Shown here piece after piece: positions 17,113 through 26,516 of a stretch of 57,289 nucleotides of DNA (positions within the stretch are counted from its first letter, which is position 1; each line of letters opens with the position of its first letter). Both the position numbers and the translations under genes were made by a program. A model generated the notes under the pieces. The model saw only the letters and a list, made by a program, of their open reading frames with translations, ran no database searches and had not been told where the DNA came from. This stretch comes from Pseudomonas nabeulensis (GTDB lineage Bacteria; Pseudomonadota; Gammaproteobacteria; Pseudomonadales; Pseudomonadaceae). The DNA is taken from positions 1-57,289 of the forward strand of contig NZ_QUZT01000045.1 in NCBI RefSeq assembly GCF_004682045.1. The letters are read 5' to 3'.

Positions 17113-17642
17113 GCAGGTTGCCCCAGGGTCTTGAAGTAGATGGCGGTCGGGGTGTAACGCCCGTCCGGGCTTTGGCAGTAGTCGGGCAGTTCACCGATCC
17201 TGGTGTAGTGCAGCGACTGGTAGAAGGCTTCGGCCGGCGAACCGGCTTCGGTGTCCAGGTACAGCAGGCCGCGCTTGTGCTGGCGGGCGGCGAGTTCCAG
17301 GGCATTCATCAATTGTTGGCCCAGGCCATGGCGGCGCGCACTGGTATGCACCAACAGCTTTTGCACCTCGGCGCGGTTCAGGCCGTTGGCTTTCTGGCAC
17401 AGCGCCAACTGCACGCTGGCGATCACGTGTTCATCGCGCACCACCACCCACAGCAACAGGCTGGCGTCTTCGATACTGGCCTGCACGCCACGCAAATATT
17501 CGCGGGCCTGGGCTTCGTCGAAGTCGGCCATAAAGCCGACAGAAGCACCGTGCTCGACCGCATCCAGCAATAGCTCAACCAACCCCAAACGGTAATGGGC
17601 AAAACTTTCCGCATTGACTCGACGCAGTTGCGCGGTGTTCAT
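17109..17642 (-). CDS. GNAT-family N-acetyltransferase within the urease operon
   Basis: I chose ATG 17642 (MNTAQLRRV) because AAGGAG sits 8 bases upstream; the GTG at 17651 is embedded in that site. The 177-residue protein has the GNAT core: LLLWVVVRDEHVIASVQL (strands 2-3), VQKLLVHTSARRHGLGQQLMN (strand 4, V-box and the acetyl-CoA pyrophosphate loop RRHGLG) and LYLDTEAGSPAEAFYQSL (strand 5 and helix 4). The substrate is unknown. A GNAT gene between ureA and ureB is also known in P. aeruginosa, so the position is conserved and not a new insertion. Overlap with ureB supports co-expression. Confidence 0.85.
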   Translation of the reverse strand: MNTAQLRRVNAESFAHYRLGLVELLLDAVEHGASVGFMADFDEAQAREYLRGVQASIEDASLLLWVVVRDEHVIASVQLALCQKANGLNRAEVQKLLVHTSARRHGLGQQLMNALELAARQHKRGLLYLDTEAGSPAEAFYQSLHYTRIGELPDYCQSPDGRYTPTAIYFKTLGQPA

Positions 17643-17647
17643 CAACG

Positions 17648-18163
17648 TCACTCCTTGGGCGGTTCGGCGCCCGGGTTCAAGGCCAACTGCATAAACGTCA
17701 GGTCCAGCCAGCGGCCGAACTTGATACCCACTTGGGGCATTTGCCCGGTGGTGATGAAGCCCTGGCGTTCATGCAGGCGGATCGAGGCCTGGTTGCCGCT
17801 TTCGATGGCGGCGACCATCACGTGTTTGCCACAGGCGCGGGCGCGTTCGATCAAGGCTTCCATCAAGCGCGGTCCTACGCCTTTGCCGCGCTGGTCGCTG
17901 CGCACGTACACCGAGTGTTCCACGCTGTAGCGAAAACCCTCGAACGGGCGCCAGTCGCCGAACGAGGCGTAGCCGGTAACCTCATCGTTCTCCACCGACA
18001 CCAGGATCGGATAACCCTGGGCATGCCGTGCACTGAACCAGGCCTGGCGATTGCCCAGGTCCACCGGTTGTTCATTCCAGATGGCGGTGGTGTTGAGTAC
18101 GGCGTCGTTGTAAATCCCACGGATCGCCGGCAGATCGTTCTGGGTTGCGTCACGAATCATCAT
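17648..18163 (-). CDS. GNAT acetyltransferase of the phosphinothricin/methionine-sulfoximine type
   Basis: The 171-residue product begins MMIRDATQNDLPAIRGIYNDAV and has TTAIWNEQPVDLGNRQAWF, EHSVYVRSDQRGKGVGPRLM (acetyl-CoA loop QRGKGVG) and VAAIESGNQASIRLHERQGF. These are the hallmarks of the PAT/MddA-like group that acetylates the amino group of phosphinothricin or methionine sulfoximine. It starts six bases after ureA stops and overlaps the next GNAT gene, so it belongs to the nitrogen-controlled urease operon. Such enzymes protect glutamine synthetase from toxic glutamate analogues, which would fit that context, but the actual substrate here is unproven. Confidence 0.85.
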   Translation of the reverse strand: MMIRDATQNDLPAIRGIYNDAVLNTTAIWNEQPVDLGNRQAWFSARHAQGYPILVSVENDEVTGYASFGDWRPFEGFRYSVEHSVYVRSDQRGKGVGPRLMEALIERARACGKHVMVAAIESGNQASIRLHERQGFITTGQMPQVGIKFGRWLDLTFMQLALNPGAEPPKE

Positions 18164-18169
18164 GGGAAC

Positions 18170-18472
18170 TCACGCAATCGGCTGGTGGACGGTGACGAGC
18201 TTGGTGCCGTCGGGAAAGGTGGCTTCCACCTGGATGTCCGGGATCATTTCCGGGATGCCCTCCATCACTTGTTCGCGACTGAGCAGGGTGGTGCCGAAGT
18301 GCATCAGGTCAGCCACGGTGCGGCCATCACGGGCACCTTCCATCAGCGCGGCGGAGATGTAGGCGATGGTTTCCGGGTAGTTGAGCTTCACACCGCGCGC
18401 CAGGCGACGCTCGGCCACCAGGCCTGCGGTGAAGATCAGCAGTTTGTCTTTTTCCCGTGGGGTCAGGTCCAT
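18170..18472 (-). CDS. ureA: urease gamma subunit
   Basis: This is a 100-residue protein of normal length with the family signatures [24 protein letters not shown] and the terminal [13 protein letters not shown]. It forms the outer part of the (UreABC)3 complex. On the minus strand it lies between ureD (148 bases upstream, with a REPIN in the gap) and the phosphinothricin-type acetyltransferase (6 bases downstream). Confidence 0.97.
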
Positions 18473-18520
18473 GGTTCAAGGTCCTTCATAAATACATTCT
18501 CAAATACACCAGAGATCCAA

Positions 18521-18611
18521 TGTGGGAGGGGGCTTGCCCCCGATTGCAGTGTGTCAGGCAACACAGATGGTGGCTGATCCACTGTCATCGGGGGGCAAGC
18601 CCCCTCCCACA
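18521..18611. repeat. REPIN between ureD and ureA
   Basis: A plus core begins at 18521 and an inverted core ends at 18611, with a partly complementary spacer (TGTGTCAG... / ...CTGATCCAC). This is the standard REPIN form of the GGGAGGGGGCTTGCCCCC class. It is inside the urease operon. Confidence 0.9.
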
Positions 18612-18620
18612 TTTTGATCT

Positions 18621-19460
18621 TCATGTGCTCCAGATTCGTGGTGAAACGGCTTCCCGGCCCAGCACGGCTGGGCGTAGCAATTTCCATAAGTCGATCAACC
18701 ATGCCCTTGCCAACAACGCTTCGCTGGCCAGGCAACGGGCCACCAGCAAGCCCGGCAATTGGGTCAGATCACCGCGCACCGCATGGGGCAGGGCGCGGCA
18801 TTGTTCGAGTAATTCGGGATCGATCTCGCCCGTGAGCAACAACGTGGCAAACACCGGTTGCCGGTCCAGGCCAATCGGCGAGTCGAGCAGACCGTCGCCG
18901 CCGTTGACGCGCTGGCGTTCGTGCCAGAGCGACTGGCCGTCGCGGCGAATATCCAGGTGCGATTGAAAGTGGCCCAGCTCAAAACGCTCACCACTGGCCG
19001 GGCGGCCCAGGGCAACCACATCCCAGTAAAACAAGCGTGCATCACCCTGCAATTCGATACGCGTGGTGAGTTCGGCTTGGGCGGCGCTGAAGACGATGGT
19101 TTCCTGAGGCAGCCATTCCAGCGTGGCGCCGGCTTCTACGGTGAGGTCCAGTTGCTGAAACGCAGGGCTCCCGGCGCGGTACCACTTGGCCGCGCCGGGG
19201 CTGGTCAACTGTGCCCAGGCACCGGCACTGACGTGGGCGCTGATATCCAGGCGATCACCACCGGCAATGCCGCCAGGCGGGTGCACGATGATGTGCTGAC
19301 ACACTTCGGGGCCTTCGGCGTACAGGTGTTTTTGCACCCGCAACGGGCCGAGGTGGCGGCGCATGACTGGCCGCGTGGTGTCACCGAAGCGCGCATAGCC
19401 GAGCTCCAGCTCGGCGTGCCAGCTGGGGGTGAACAGAGCAGGAGTAACGGGCAGGTTCAT
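18621..19460 (-). CDS. ureD: urease accessory protein UreD
   Basis: The 279-residue maturation factor binds apo-urease and, with UreF and UreG, helps carbamylate and load the nickel centre. Family patterns include the N-terminal region WHAELELGYARFGDTT, HPPGGIAGGDRLDI, the TSPGAAKWYR segment and WLPQETIVFSAAQAE. It is the first gene of the urease operon; the start ATG 19460 lies about 80 bases downstream of the predicted sigma-54 start point. In other pseudomonads it directly follows urtE; here a 5.9-kb opposite-strand gene lies between them. Confidence 0.95.
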   Translation of the reverse strand: MNLPVTPALFTPSWHAELELGYARFGDTTRPVMRRHLGPLRVQKHLYAEGPEVCQHIIVHPPGGIAGGDRLDISAHVSAGAWAQLTSPGAAKWYRAGSPAFQQLDLTVEAGATLEWLPQETIVFSAAQAELTTRIELQGDARLFYWDVVALGRPASGERFELGHFQSHLDIRRDGQSLWHERQRVNGGDGLLDSPIGLDRQPVFATLLLTGEIDPELLEQCRALPHAVRGDLTQLPGLLVARCLASEALLARAWLIDLWKLLRPAVLGREAVSPRIWST

Positions 19461-19552
19461 GAGCAGTGCTTATCAAAAGGAATGCCACAGATTAGTGCGC
19501 GGCGACAGCGCATGCGTTCTCGCCTTGCAGGTTCCATCTTGTACTGGCTTGG

Positions 19553-19569
19553 TTGCAAAGGCTGTGCCT
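19553..19569 (-). promoter_or_regulatory. sigma-54 promoter of ureD operon
   Basis: On the minus strand the sequence AGGCACAGCCTTTGCAA has the -24 GG and -12 GC dinucleotides with correct spacing (GGCAC-N5-TTGCA). It lies 93-109 bases before the ureD ATG. It is nearly identical (one mismatch in 17) to the element before urtA. Confidence 0.85.
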
Positions 19570-19651
19570 GCTTTGAATGAAGGCATATCAGGCATGCGGG
19601 GCGAGCCATGTTCGTTTTGATTGCGCCATTCAGGTGCGAAGTGGTGTTGCG

Positions 19652-19666
19652 GCACCATTGTAGTGC
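19652..19666. promoter_or_regulatory. NtrC-type binding site upstream of ureD promoter
   Basis: GCACCATTGTAGTGC matches the NtrC pattern GCAC-N7-GTGC and is centred about 115 bases upstream of the predicted sigma-54 start point, a normal enhancer distance. It also lies about 60 bases upstream of the divergent giant gene at 19729. Confidence 0.75.
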
Positions 19667-19728
19667 GCGAAAAACAAGGGGGGGAGGAAGATATCCACAT
19701 TGACCCGTTGGATTTAATGGAGTGAGTA

Positions 19729-22700
19729 ATGGCACAGGACAAGCATCCCCCCCCGAATAAAGGGACACCCAAGGCACAAGAAGCGATGGCGCTGGAAGGG
19801 CCGTTCATAAACGCGGACGACGCGGCCTTTTGGGCTCATCAACACATTGGCAATAAGCGCGACGTTGAATATGGCGGCGTGATTCTTCGTAGACACGGGC
19901 GTTTTTTTGCTTCTGTGCCTAGACGAGGCGCAGCACGCGATTTCAAGATAAGCAATGCGGTTGACGTCGACGACGAGGGCAAGTTAGTGCTCCCTGACGG
20001 CTACGCGGCGTATGCGTTTTACCATTCCCACCCGACGCCCGACATGACGGCTCAGAGCGACTCTGTACCCGCCGAGGCTTACTCCGCATACATTGGCATG
20101 TTCTCGTATGCCGACATGCATCTAATCATCGAGTACGGCTCCGTCGTACCTGCCCATTATCTGTCTGGAACGCAGGACGCGCTGCTCAAGTATGTGACGA
20201 GCGGCTCGCTCAAGGAGCGTGAGCTGGTTGTTCGTATATCGCCTGAGCAGCGCGCGGCGCTCAACTTTTTCCTGGATTACATCCCCCTTGTTGCTGACGC
20301 CGGAGAGTTGCGCGTCGTGGTTGCCAACGCTGCATGGGGAGGAGCCCCCGGGCGTATTGGCAACAGGTGGAGGCTGGGTGTACCGCTGAGCAGGGGGACG
20401 CCGCCGCCAATTTTCAAACAGATCACCACCCATCCAGGTTTGAGCGACGTGTTAGCGTTGGGCACAGCCCCTTCATTCGGCTACCAGCTAAAAGCCATCG
20501 GCAAAGAGCACTATGTAGTGCCGGTTGAGGCTTGGGAGCGCAGGGTGCTGACGCCGCCGGAGCAACTATTCCCCCTGCGCCCGGACGGTGGTGTAAGGCT
20601 GCCGTCCAACTTCCGTATCAGTACCTTGTATTGTCGACAAGCCCCGCCCGAGGCCTGGCAGCACCCGCACTTCTTTACCCCCGCGCTCCTTGCTGCTGCG
20701 GCCGTGCAGTTGCGTAAAAGCCCCAAGCTGTATGACAGTGAGCGCGGACTCCAGTTAGTGACGCGTACCTCTGACGGAGCACTGCTGTCCTATCGCTTTT
20801 CCAAGACGGACGAGGAAGCCGGCTTCCTGGGGGCGGACGGCCTCGCTGTCGAGGCGCAATTGAAGGATAAAAGCCGGACCGGTCGCCAATTCGTCGAGAG
20901 TATGGCCGCCATCGGTGAAGTGAGGGTTCTGCAGGCTGGCCGTGCTTGGCGCATCACCGGGAACACATTGCCGTTGGAGCCTCTACTCGATGTGCTGAGC
21001 GCCTCCATGAGTCCTGCGTTTATCACTGCGGACGATGCCGCTCGTTATCTGCATGACCGAATCCGTGATCGACTTGATGACGTGCTTGGCTATGTTTTGC
21101 AGCGCAGCGACGGCACTTTCGTGTCGACGCCTCCTATCCGCGAGTCTGATTTTAGCGTGCAGTTGGGGTTGAGGTATGACGGTACTGTCGGGCCTGAGCC
21201 GCTCTTGCCGCCCGATTACCGGGTTGCTGGGTTTTTCATCGCGCTTACAGATCAATTCGACGTCGTGCGGCGCAATTTGCCAGCTGGCGCTGGACCGAAT
21301 CGGCTTGCTCCGGACGATGAAGCCGCACTGTACATCTCGATTCCTGTTTATGCCCAAACAGCGAGCATGACGGCTCGCAATCAAAAAATTCCTGCACTGT
21401 ATTACTCAGGTGCCTCCGGCTCCCTGGTCAAATATGTGCGCAGTGGATCGGAGCGTGAAGACGCCTTCAGTACCCTTGTAAACGAAATAATGCGTACCGG
21501 AATGTTGAAGCTACAGATGGATGGCTATGATGGCACCCCTGTTGAAACGGTGAGGAAGCTGGCGCGTATTGGTGAATTCTCTGTCTTGGTTTCAAGTGAG
21601 GTGTGGCGCGGTAGTCAAGGCAAGGTGCCTGAGGATTGGGTTCCTTTGCAGCCCTTCGTTGCCCCGTCGCCGGCCTCACCTGCCTTCAGCTGGGTATTTC
21701 AAGACGCGCTGACGGCAGCCCGATATGGGCAGGACCAGCTCGAAGCCCTCTCAGGTGATCCACGCCTGTGTTTCATGCTCAAAAACAAAGACGCTGAGCG
21801 ATACGTAGTGGCCTGCGTCGACGCAAACTCAGCAGGTACTGCGTTACCGAAGTTTTCACCCCAGCGCGTGTTTTCCAGCGATGCCAATGGGCAGTTGATG
21901 CTGCCGGCCGGGTACGAGATACATGCGCTGCTGTACGTATCACGTCCACCCTTGGGCTCGAAACAGAAGCAGCATTGGTTGTACGAGAGTTTTGTGTCGC
22001 CGGCTGACTTGGCACTGGCGGTTGCCGCGTCCCGCGAGCCGGCCGCGACGATTAGACGGTTTTTCCTGAGCACCCGCGATGGTGCGCAACTCGAATATGA
22101 GTTTTCTGCGACCGGCCTGGAAGGCCAGTTGTATGGTGTCACGCCTACCGGGGCCGTCACCGATAACGGCCTTGAGGCAGCCTTGGTCGCCGGTAGATTG
22201 ACCGCCATTGAATTTGTCCGGCGTGTCGCGGCAGCTGGCACGCTCTCGGTTCGACGGGCAGGCACGTTGTGGGACGTCGAGGGGCCGGTCGATGAGCGTT
22301 GGCAACCTTTTGCGCGTTATCCCGTACCGGTCTTCAGTGCGCCGTTTCTCTCTGCGGATGACGCCGCACGCTTTGCTCATGAGCAGATCGGTTCCGAGCG
22401 TGAAGCTGAGTACTGCGGGTTCATTCTCAAGACCCTCGATCAGCGCTTTGTCGCTACCCTGCCGATGCCTTGTCGAATGGGTGATAGGTTTGCAATAGAG
22501 GGCGTTTTTGCGACCGACCACACTGGCACGCTCATCTTGCCGCAGCCTTATGTGCTGTATGGGCAATATGCCTCTTGCCGAGCGGTGTCGCTGAGGGACT
22601 CGACGCGAATGGACCATTACCGCTGGTCAAGGACCGAGGCGGCGGTGCAATGGCAGCTGTTTACCGACCCTGAGTTGCATCGTCTGATCAGCAACCGCCA

Positions 22701-25644
22701 CTTGATCGGTGTGGCTTACCTGTCGAGTACTGAAGACGCGCTGCTTGCCTATGACCTCAGTGGCTCTGCTGCTGAGTTGGCACTGCTCGCCAAATTGGCG
22801 CCTGGGCCGCAGGGCAGCCAGCTGGACAAGCAACGAACCCGCGGAGAGCTACGCCCCGAGGCCTGGGTTCGTGAACTGGCGCGTACGGGGTTGCGTATTG
22901 TGCTGGGCAGTCGACTGTGGGGCGTTGCCGGACAATTACCTGATCGTTGGCAAGCGATGCCGAGCGCAAAAGCGTTCGAGCGCCCCGAGCAAGTGAGCTT
23001 CGGTGCGGTTTGTTCCAGTGCTAATGAAGCGGTGATGGACGCCCATGCGCGCCGGGCGCGTGGTTATGAGTCGACGCAAATACATTTCAGCTTTGTGCTC
23101 AAACATGAGCATAAGGACGAATATGTCGTGTCCCAAGCTGTTCCGTGTGATAACCAGCAACCACTATTCAATACAACAAGCCTGTTTGCGACCGGTGATG
23201 ACGGAGGGGCTCTTTACCCCCCAGGCTTCCAACTGCATGGCCTGTTCTATGCTCGCCAATGGATGCCTGAATCGTTATCCAAAGAGCAACGTTGGCTGGC
23301 CTCGCACTTCATCTCGTCTGCTGATTTGTACAGCGCATTCCGCACCGCTACGCGTTGGCGTGATGAGGGTTCGGTCGTCACCTTGCCGGTGTTTATTTCA
23401 ACGTTGGACAACGCTCTGCTCAGATTCCAAACACCGATCTCGACCCGATTGTTCGATGCAGAACGCCATCCCTCCGGTAGCTTTCAAGATGTTCATGCGC
23501 TGTTAGCCAGTGGAGAGTTGACGCCCCAGGCATTTGTGCGACGGGTTGCTTCGTTGTGCTGGCTGAGTGTCGTTGTACCTAATGAATGTTGGGATGAAAC
23601 GGGCAAGTTGAGCGTGGATTGGATCGCTTATGCGAACTTCAGTCGCCGGGCCCTTAGCCCTGCCTTCTTCAGTCAGGACGATGCGGTGCGTTATGTGCGC
23701 ACGTTGATTGTCGACCTGCCGAATCAGCTGTATGGCGGGTTGGTATTGAGGCGAGCTGACGGCCTGTATGTCGCGACCGAGCCGCTGCCTGTGACCAGCG
23801 AGAATTTTGATCCGAAAAACATCCTGCCGGATGAGGACGTACGCCAGGACTGGCTTGCGCCGGGCCTGAAACTGACGGCGCGTTACCGTACCCGCATGGA
23901 CCGGCTGCCGGATTTCCAGCTGACCAAAGAGGCGTTGGATGTCTACCGCAACATGTTCACCACTGAGGTCTTGGGCAAGGCGCTCGATTGCAATCATTTG
24001 TGGAGCCATGAGTACCTTTTCGCCTTGGATGGTTCGGTGATCAGCTTCACGTGCGATGACTTGAACCGCGATCTGCTCAGTACTGCGCAACAGCTTCAGC
24101 AGGCACTGGACCTTCAGCAGCTTAAGGTGGCCTTGGCCCCTTCCGCTCAAACGCCCCATGATCCGAAGAGCAACCTCCTCCAACAACAACTGCGCGACGG
24201 GCTTATGAGCCCAACGGCGTTTATCAACCAAGTGCTCAAGGTCGCGTCGATGACGGTGGTAGAAGGCAGCCAACTGTGGGGGACTGCGCAGCTGTTGCCC
24301 CGAGGCTGGCTACCGAGTCACGGTTTCAGTGCGCCTGAACGCAGCCTCCACGTGCAAGCGGACCGGGCGTGCAGCCCGGTATTCAGTCATATCGATGATG
24401 TGGCGCGATATGTTCATGGGCAGGCTGGCGAGCGCCTGGAGTTGACGTTTGGTTTTCTGCTCAAGTCATCTAACAAGAAATGGATGGCCAGCCTGCCCGT
24501 CAGCGGGGAAGACCTGAAGTTTTCGCTGAGCAAAACGTTTTCACGCGGCCAGTTACCATTGGGCTGGACCGTTCAGGGAATGTACCTGTGCGCACCGGCA
24601 CACCAACCCGAAGAACTGGGAGCATCCGAGGTCTACCGCAGTTTTATCCCGCCTGGCGTACTTCGTGCGGCGCTGTGGGCGTTGGTGCGGGATGACCAGT
24701 ACTTGCCACTCTACGTATCGTGTGCGGACAGCGGACTGCTCAGCTATCGTGCAACGGCCATCGACAGCGACTGGAGTGATGAACACCGGCTGCAGGCTTT
24801 CGTGAGGAAGCTCAATGGACCGTATAACCCTGACGAATACATACGCCAGGTCGCCCGCTCGGGCAAGTTGGAGGTATTGATCACCGGAGAAATCTGGGCG
24901 ACTCAAGGCGTGGTGTCATCAACCTGGGTGTCACGAAGGGCCTCGGTTTATGTGCCGGGTGCTGAAGAGCGTCTGCCTCTGGGTCCATTTTTTTCACACG
25001 CCGATGACGCTGCCCGCTACCCGTGGCGCCGCTACCATAGTGATCCGAACAAAGCATGGTTAGGTGCAGTGTTGTCCAATGCGGCGGCCGATACGTTTTT
25101 GGTCACTGAGCCCGTGCCAGACAATGGCCCGATCGTGCCCGTGGGTAGCCGGATGTTCACGCTAGCCTATCAGCGGCTCTTCTTCGGGGTCATGAACACA
25201 TCGGTTCCGATGAGTCCCGGTAGGTACCCTGAGGGCTTCAACGTGATCGGGGTGCAGCAAATCAATAAACGGGATGCTGCACGCGAACGTTTTGACGACC
25301 GCTATCAGGAGGCGCTCGCCGATAATTTCATCGCTCAGCAGGACTTTCGCGCGTTTGTCGGCATGCTCCGGCAGGATGCCGTGGCGGGTGCTCGCTATTA
25401 CTTCACCCCCCGTAACGGCGCCTTGCTGGTTTACCTGCCCAGTTATGAGCGCAGCGAGCAGGAGATGTTGCTCTTTGGATGGCTGGATCCGCAAACCGAC
25501 AAGCCCAGGGCAACGCCCAGCGAAGTCATCAGCACGCTGGCGACCACCGGGCATTTGTCCATACTGGAGCCCGATCGGTTCTGGCAGCCTCGCAGCCATG
25601 TAGGGACACAATTGCTGCAGACGCTGCGCAAGTTACCGGCATAG
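19729..25644 (+). CDS. giant tandem MPN/JAB (DUF4329-like) repeat protein, paralogue A
   Basis: This 1971-residue protein has no signal peptide or membrane segment. It consists of about nine modules of ~200-240 residues. Each starts with a pattern like AFxxADDAARYxH-EYGGxILRR-DGxFVATEPLP and ends with FVRRVAxxGELxV-LWGxxGxVxxxWxPF. DDA-type motifs lie at about residues 30, 435, 877, 1317, 1556 and 1759; the modules between them are more diverged. Module 1 has EYGG (Glu47), YHSHP (His99, His101) and FSYAD (Ser126, Asp129), which fits the JAMM zinc-peptidase order E, HxH, SxxD, although the HxH-to-S spacing is longer than usual. Later modules lose these residues. The fold resembles DUF4329/JAB; function is unknown. 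It lies between urtE and ureD, facing away from ureD. Confidence 0.7.
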   Translation: MAQDKHPPPNKGTPKAQEAMALEGPFINADDAAFWAHQHIGNKRDVEYGGVILRRHGRFFASVPRRGAARDFKISNAVDVDDEGKLVLPDGYAAYAFYHSHPTPDMTAQSDSVPAEAYSAYIGMFSYADMHLIIEYGSVVPAHYLSGTQDALLKYVTSGSLKERELVVRISPEQRAALNFFLDYIPLVADAGELRVVVANAAWGGAPGRIGNRWRLGVPLSRGTPPPIFKQITTHPGLSDVLALGTAPSFGYQLKAIGKEHYVVPVEAWERRVLTPPEQLFPLRPDGGVRLPSNFRISTLYCRQAPPEAWQHPHFFTPALLAAAAVQLRKSPKLYDSERGLQLVTRTSDGALLSYRFSKTDEEAGFLGADGLAVEAQLKDKSRTGRQFVESMAAIGEVRVLQAGRAWRITGNTLPLEPLLDVLSASMSPAFITADDAARYLHDRIRDRLDDVLGYVLQRSDGTFVSTPPIRESDFSVQLGLRYDGTVGPEPLLPPDYRVAGFFIALTDQFDVVRRNLPAGAGPNRLAPDDEAALYISIPVYAQTASMTARNQKIPALYYSGASGSLVKYVRSGSEREDAFSTLVNEIMRTGMLKLQMDGYDGTPVETVRKLARIGEFSVLVSSEVWRGSQGKVPEDWVPLQPFVAPSPASPAFSWVFQDALTAARYGQDQLEALSGDPRLCFMLKNKDAERYVVACVDANSAGTALPKFSPQRVFSSDANGQLMLPAGYEIHALLYVSRPPLGSKQKQHWLYESFVSPADLALAVAASREPAATIRRFFLSTRDGAQLEYEFSATGLEGQLYGVTPTGAVTDNGLEAALVAGRLTAIEFVRRVAAAGTLSVRRAGTLWDVEGPVDERWQPFARYPVPVFSAPFLSADDAARFAHEQIGSEREAEYCGFILKTLDQRFVATLPMPCRMGDRFAIEGVFATDHTGTLILPQPYVLYGQYASCRAVSLRDSTRMDHYRWSRTEAAVQWQLFTDPELHRLISNRHLIGVAYLSSTEDALLAYDLSGSAAELALLAKLAPGPQGSQLDKQRTRGELRPEAWVRELARTGLRIVLGSRLWGVAGQLPDRWQAMPSAKAFERPEQVSFGAVCSSANEAVMDAHARRARGYESTQIHFSFVLKHEHKDEYVVSQAVPCDNQQPLFNTTSLFATGDDGGALYPPGFQLHGLFYARQWMPESLSKEQRWLASHFISSADLYSAFRTATRWRDEGSVVTLPVFISTLDNALLRFQTPISTRLFDAERHPSGSFQDVHALLASGELTPQAFVRRVASLCWLSVVVPNECWDETGKLSVDWIAYANFSRRALSPAFFSQDDAVRYVRTLIVDLPNQLYGGLVLRRADGLYVATEPLPVTSENFDPKNILPDEDVRQDWLAPGLKLTARYRTRMDRLPDFQLTKEALDVYRNMFTTEVLGKALDCNHLWSHEYLFALDGSVISFTCDDLNRDLLSTAQQLQQALDLQQLKVALAPSAQTPHDPKSNLLQQQLRDGLMSPTAFINQVLKVASMTVVEGSQLWGTAQLLPRGWLPSHGFSAPERSLHVQADRACSPVFSHIDDVARYVHGQAGERLELTFGFLLKSSNKKWMASLPVSGEDLKFSLSKTFSRGQLPLGWTVQGMYLCAPAHQPEELGASEVYRSFIPPGVLRAALWALVRDDQYLPLYVSCADSGLLSYRATAIDSDWSDEHRLQAFVRKLNGPYNPDEYIRQVARSGKLEVLITGEIWATQGVVSSTWVSRRASVYVPGAEERLPLGPFFSHADDAARYPWRRYHSDPNKAWLGAVLSNAAADTFLVTEPVPDNGPIVPVGSRMFTLAYQRLFFGVMNTSVPMSPGRYPEGFNVIGVQQINKRDAARERFDDRYQEALADNFIAQQDFRAFVGMLRQDAVAGARYYFTPRNGALLVYLPSYERSEQEMLLFGWLDPQTDKPRATPSEVISTLATTGHLSILEPDRFWQPRSHVGTQLLQTLRKLPA

Positions 25645-25684
25645 TTGCGCGGTTGCCTGGTGCTGGGATCAAGTGGTTGGCCGT

Positions 25685-26383
25685 TCAGATTGTTACGAGG
25701 CCGCGTACACCTTCGCTTTCCATATTTTCACCACGGCCCTGCTGCACGATTTCACCGCGTGACATCACCAAATACTGGTCGGCCAGTTCGGCGGCAAAGT
25801 CGTAGAACTGCTCCACCAGCAGAATCGCCATATCGCCACGGGCGGCGAGCTTCTTGATGACGGCGCCGATCTCCTTGATCACCGAGGGTTGGATGCCTTC
25901 GGTGGGCTCATCAAGGATCAGCAGGCGTGGTCGACTGGCCAGCGCGCGCCCAATGGCCAACTGTTGCTGCTGGCCGCCGGACAGGTCGCCGCCACGGCGA
26001 TGTTTCATTTGCAGCAACACCGGGAACAATTCGTAGATGAATGCCGGCACTTCCTTGGCTTCGGAACCGGGAAAGCGTGCCAGGCCCATCAGCAGGTTTT
26101 CTTCCACGGTGAGCCGCCCGAATATCTCCCGGCCCTGAGGTACATAGGCGATCCCGGCATGCACGCGTTGGTGCGGCTTGAAGCCGGTGATGGCCTTGCC
26201 CTCCCAATTCACCGCGCCTTCCTTGGACGGCAGCAAGCCCATCAGGCATTTGAGCAAAGTGGTCTTGCCCACGCCGTTACGACCGAGCAGGCAGGTGACT
26301 TCGCCGACTTTCACATCAAAAGACAGCCCGCGCAGGATGTGGCTGCCGCCGTAGTACTGGTGCAATTTCTCGACTTGCAACAT
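25685..26383 (-). CDS. urtE: urea ABC transporter ATP-binding protein UrtE
   Basis: I chose ATG 26383 (MLQVEKLHQYYGGSHILRG) because a GAGGAGGGG site lies upstream; longer in-frame starts run into the REPIN. The 232-residue ATPase has Walker A GRNGVGKTT, the signature LSGGQQQQLAIGRAL and Walker B LLILDEPTEG. It is the LivF-like partner of UrtD and powers urea uptake through UrtBC. It ends 40 bases from the convergent giant gene. No terminator is obvious in that gap. Confidence 0.95.
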   Translation of the reverse strand: MLQVEKLHQYYGGSHILRGLSFDVKVGEVTCLLGRNGVGKTTLLKCLMGLLPSKEGAVNWEGKAITGFKPHQRVHAGIAYVPQGREIFGRLTVEENLLMGLARFPGSEAKEVPAFIYELFPVLLQMKHRRGGDLSGGQQQQLAIGRALASRPRLLILDEPTEGIQPSVIKEIGAVIKKLAARGDMAILLVEQFYDFAAELADQYLVMSRGEIVQQGRGENMESEGVRGLVTI

Positions 26384-26406
26384 TCTAAACCCCTCCTCAA
26401 TTCCCC

Positions 26407-26495
26407 TGTGGGAGCGGGCTTGCTCGCGAATGCGGTGGATCAGTGACAGATGCATTGACTGACACACTGCATTCGCGAGCAAGCCCGCTCCCACA
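26407..26495. repeat. REPIN of a second class between urtD and urtE
   Basis: The cores are GGGAGCGGGCTTGCTCGC (plus, from 26407) and its inverse ending at 26495. The GCGGGC...GCTCGC arms differ from the common GGGGGC...GCCCCC class in this window, so this is a separate REP subfamily. Confidence 0.9.
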
Positions 26496-26516
26496 TAAAG
26501 CAAGCCCTTGTCTGGC

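Noticed and set aside
25600..25644. ER-retrieval tail on paralogue A
   Set aside because: Paralogue A ends LRKLPA, so the KDEL observation applies only to B and C.
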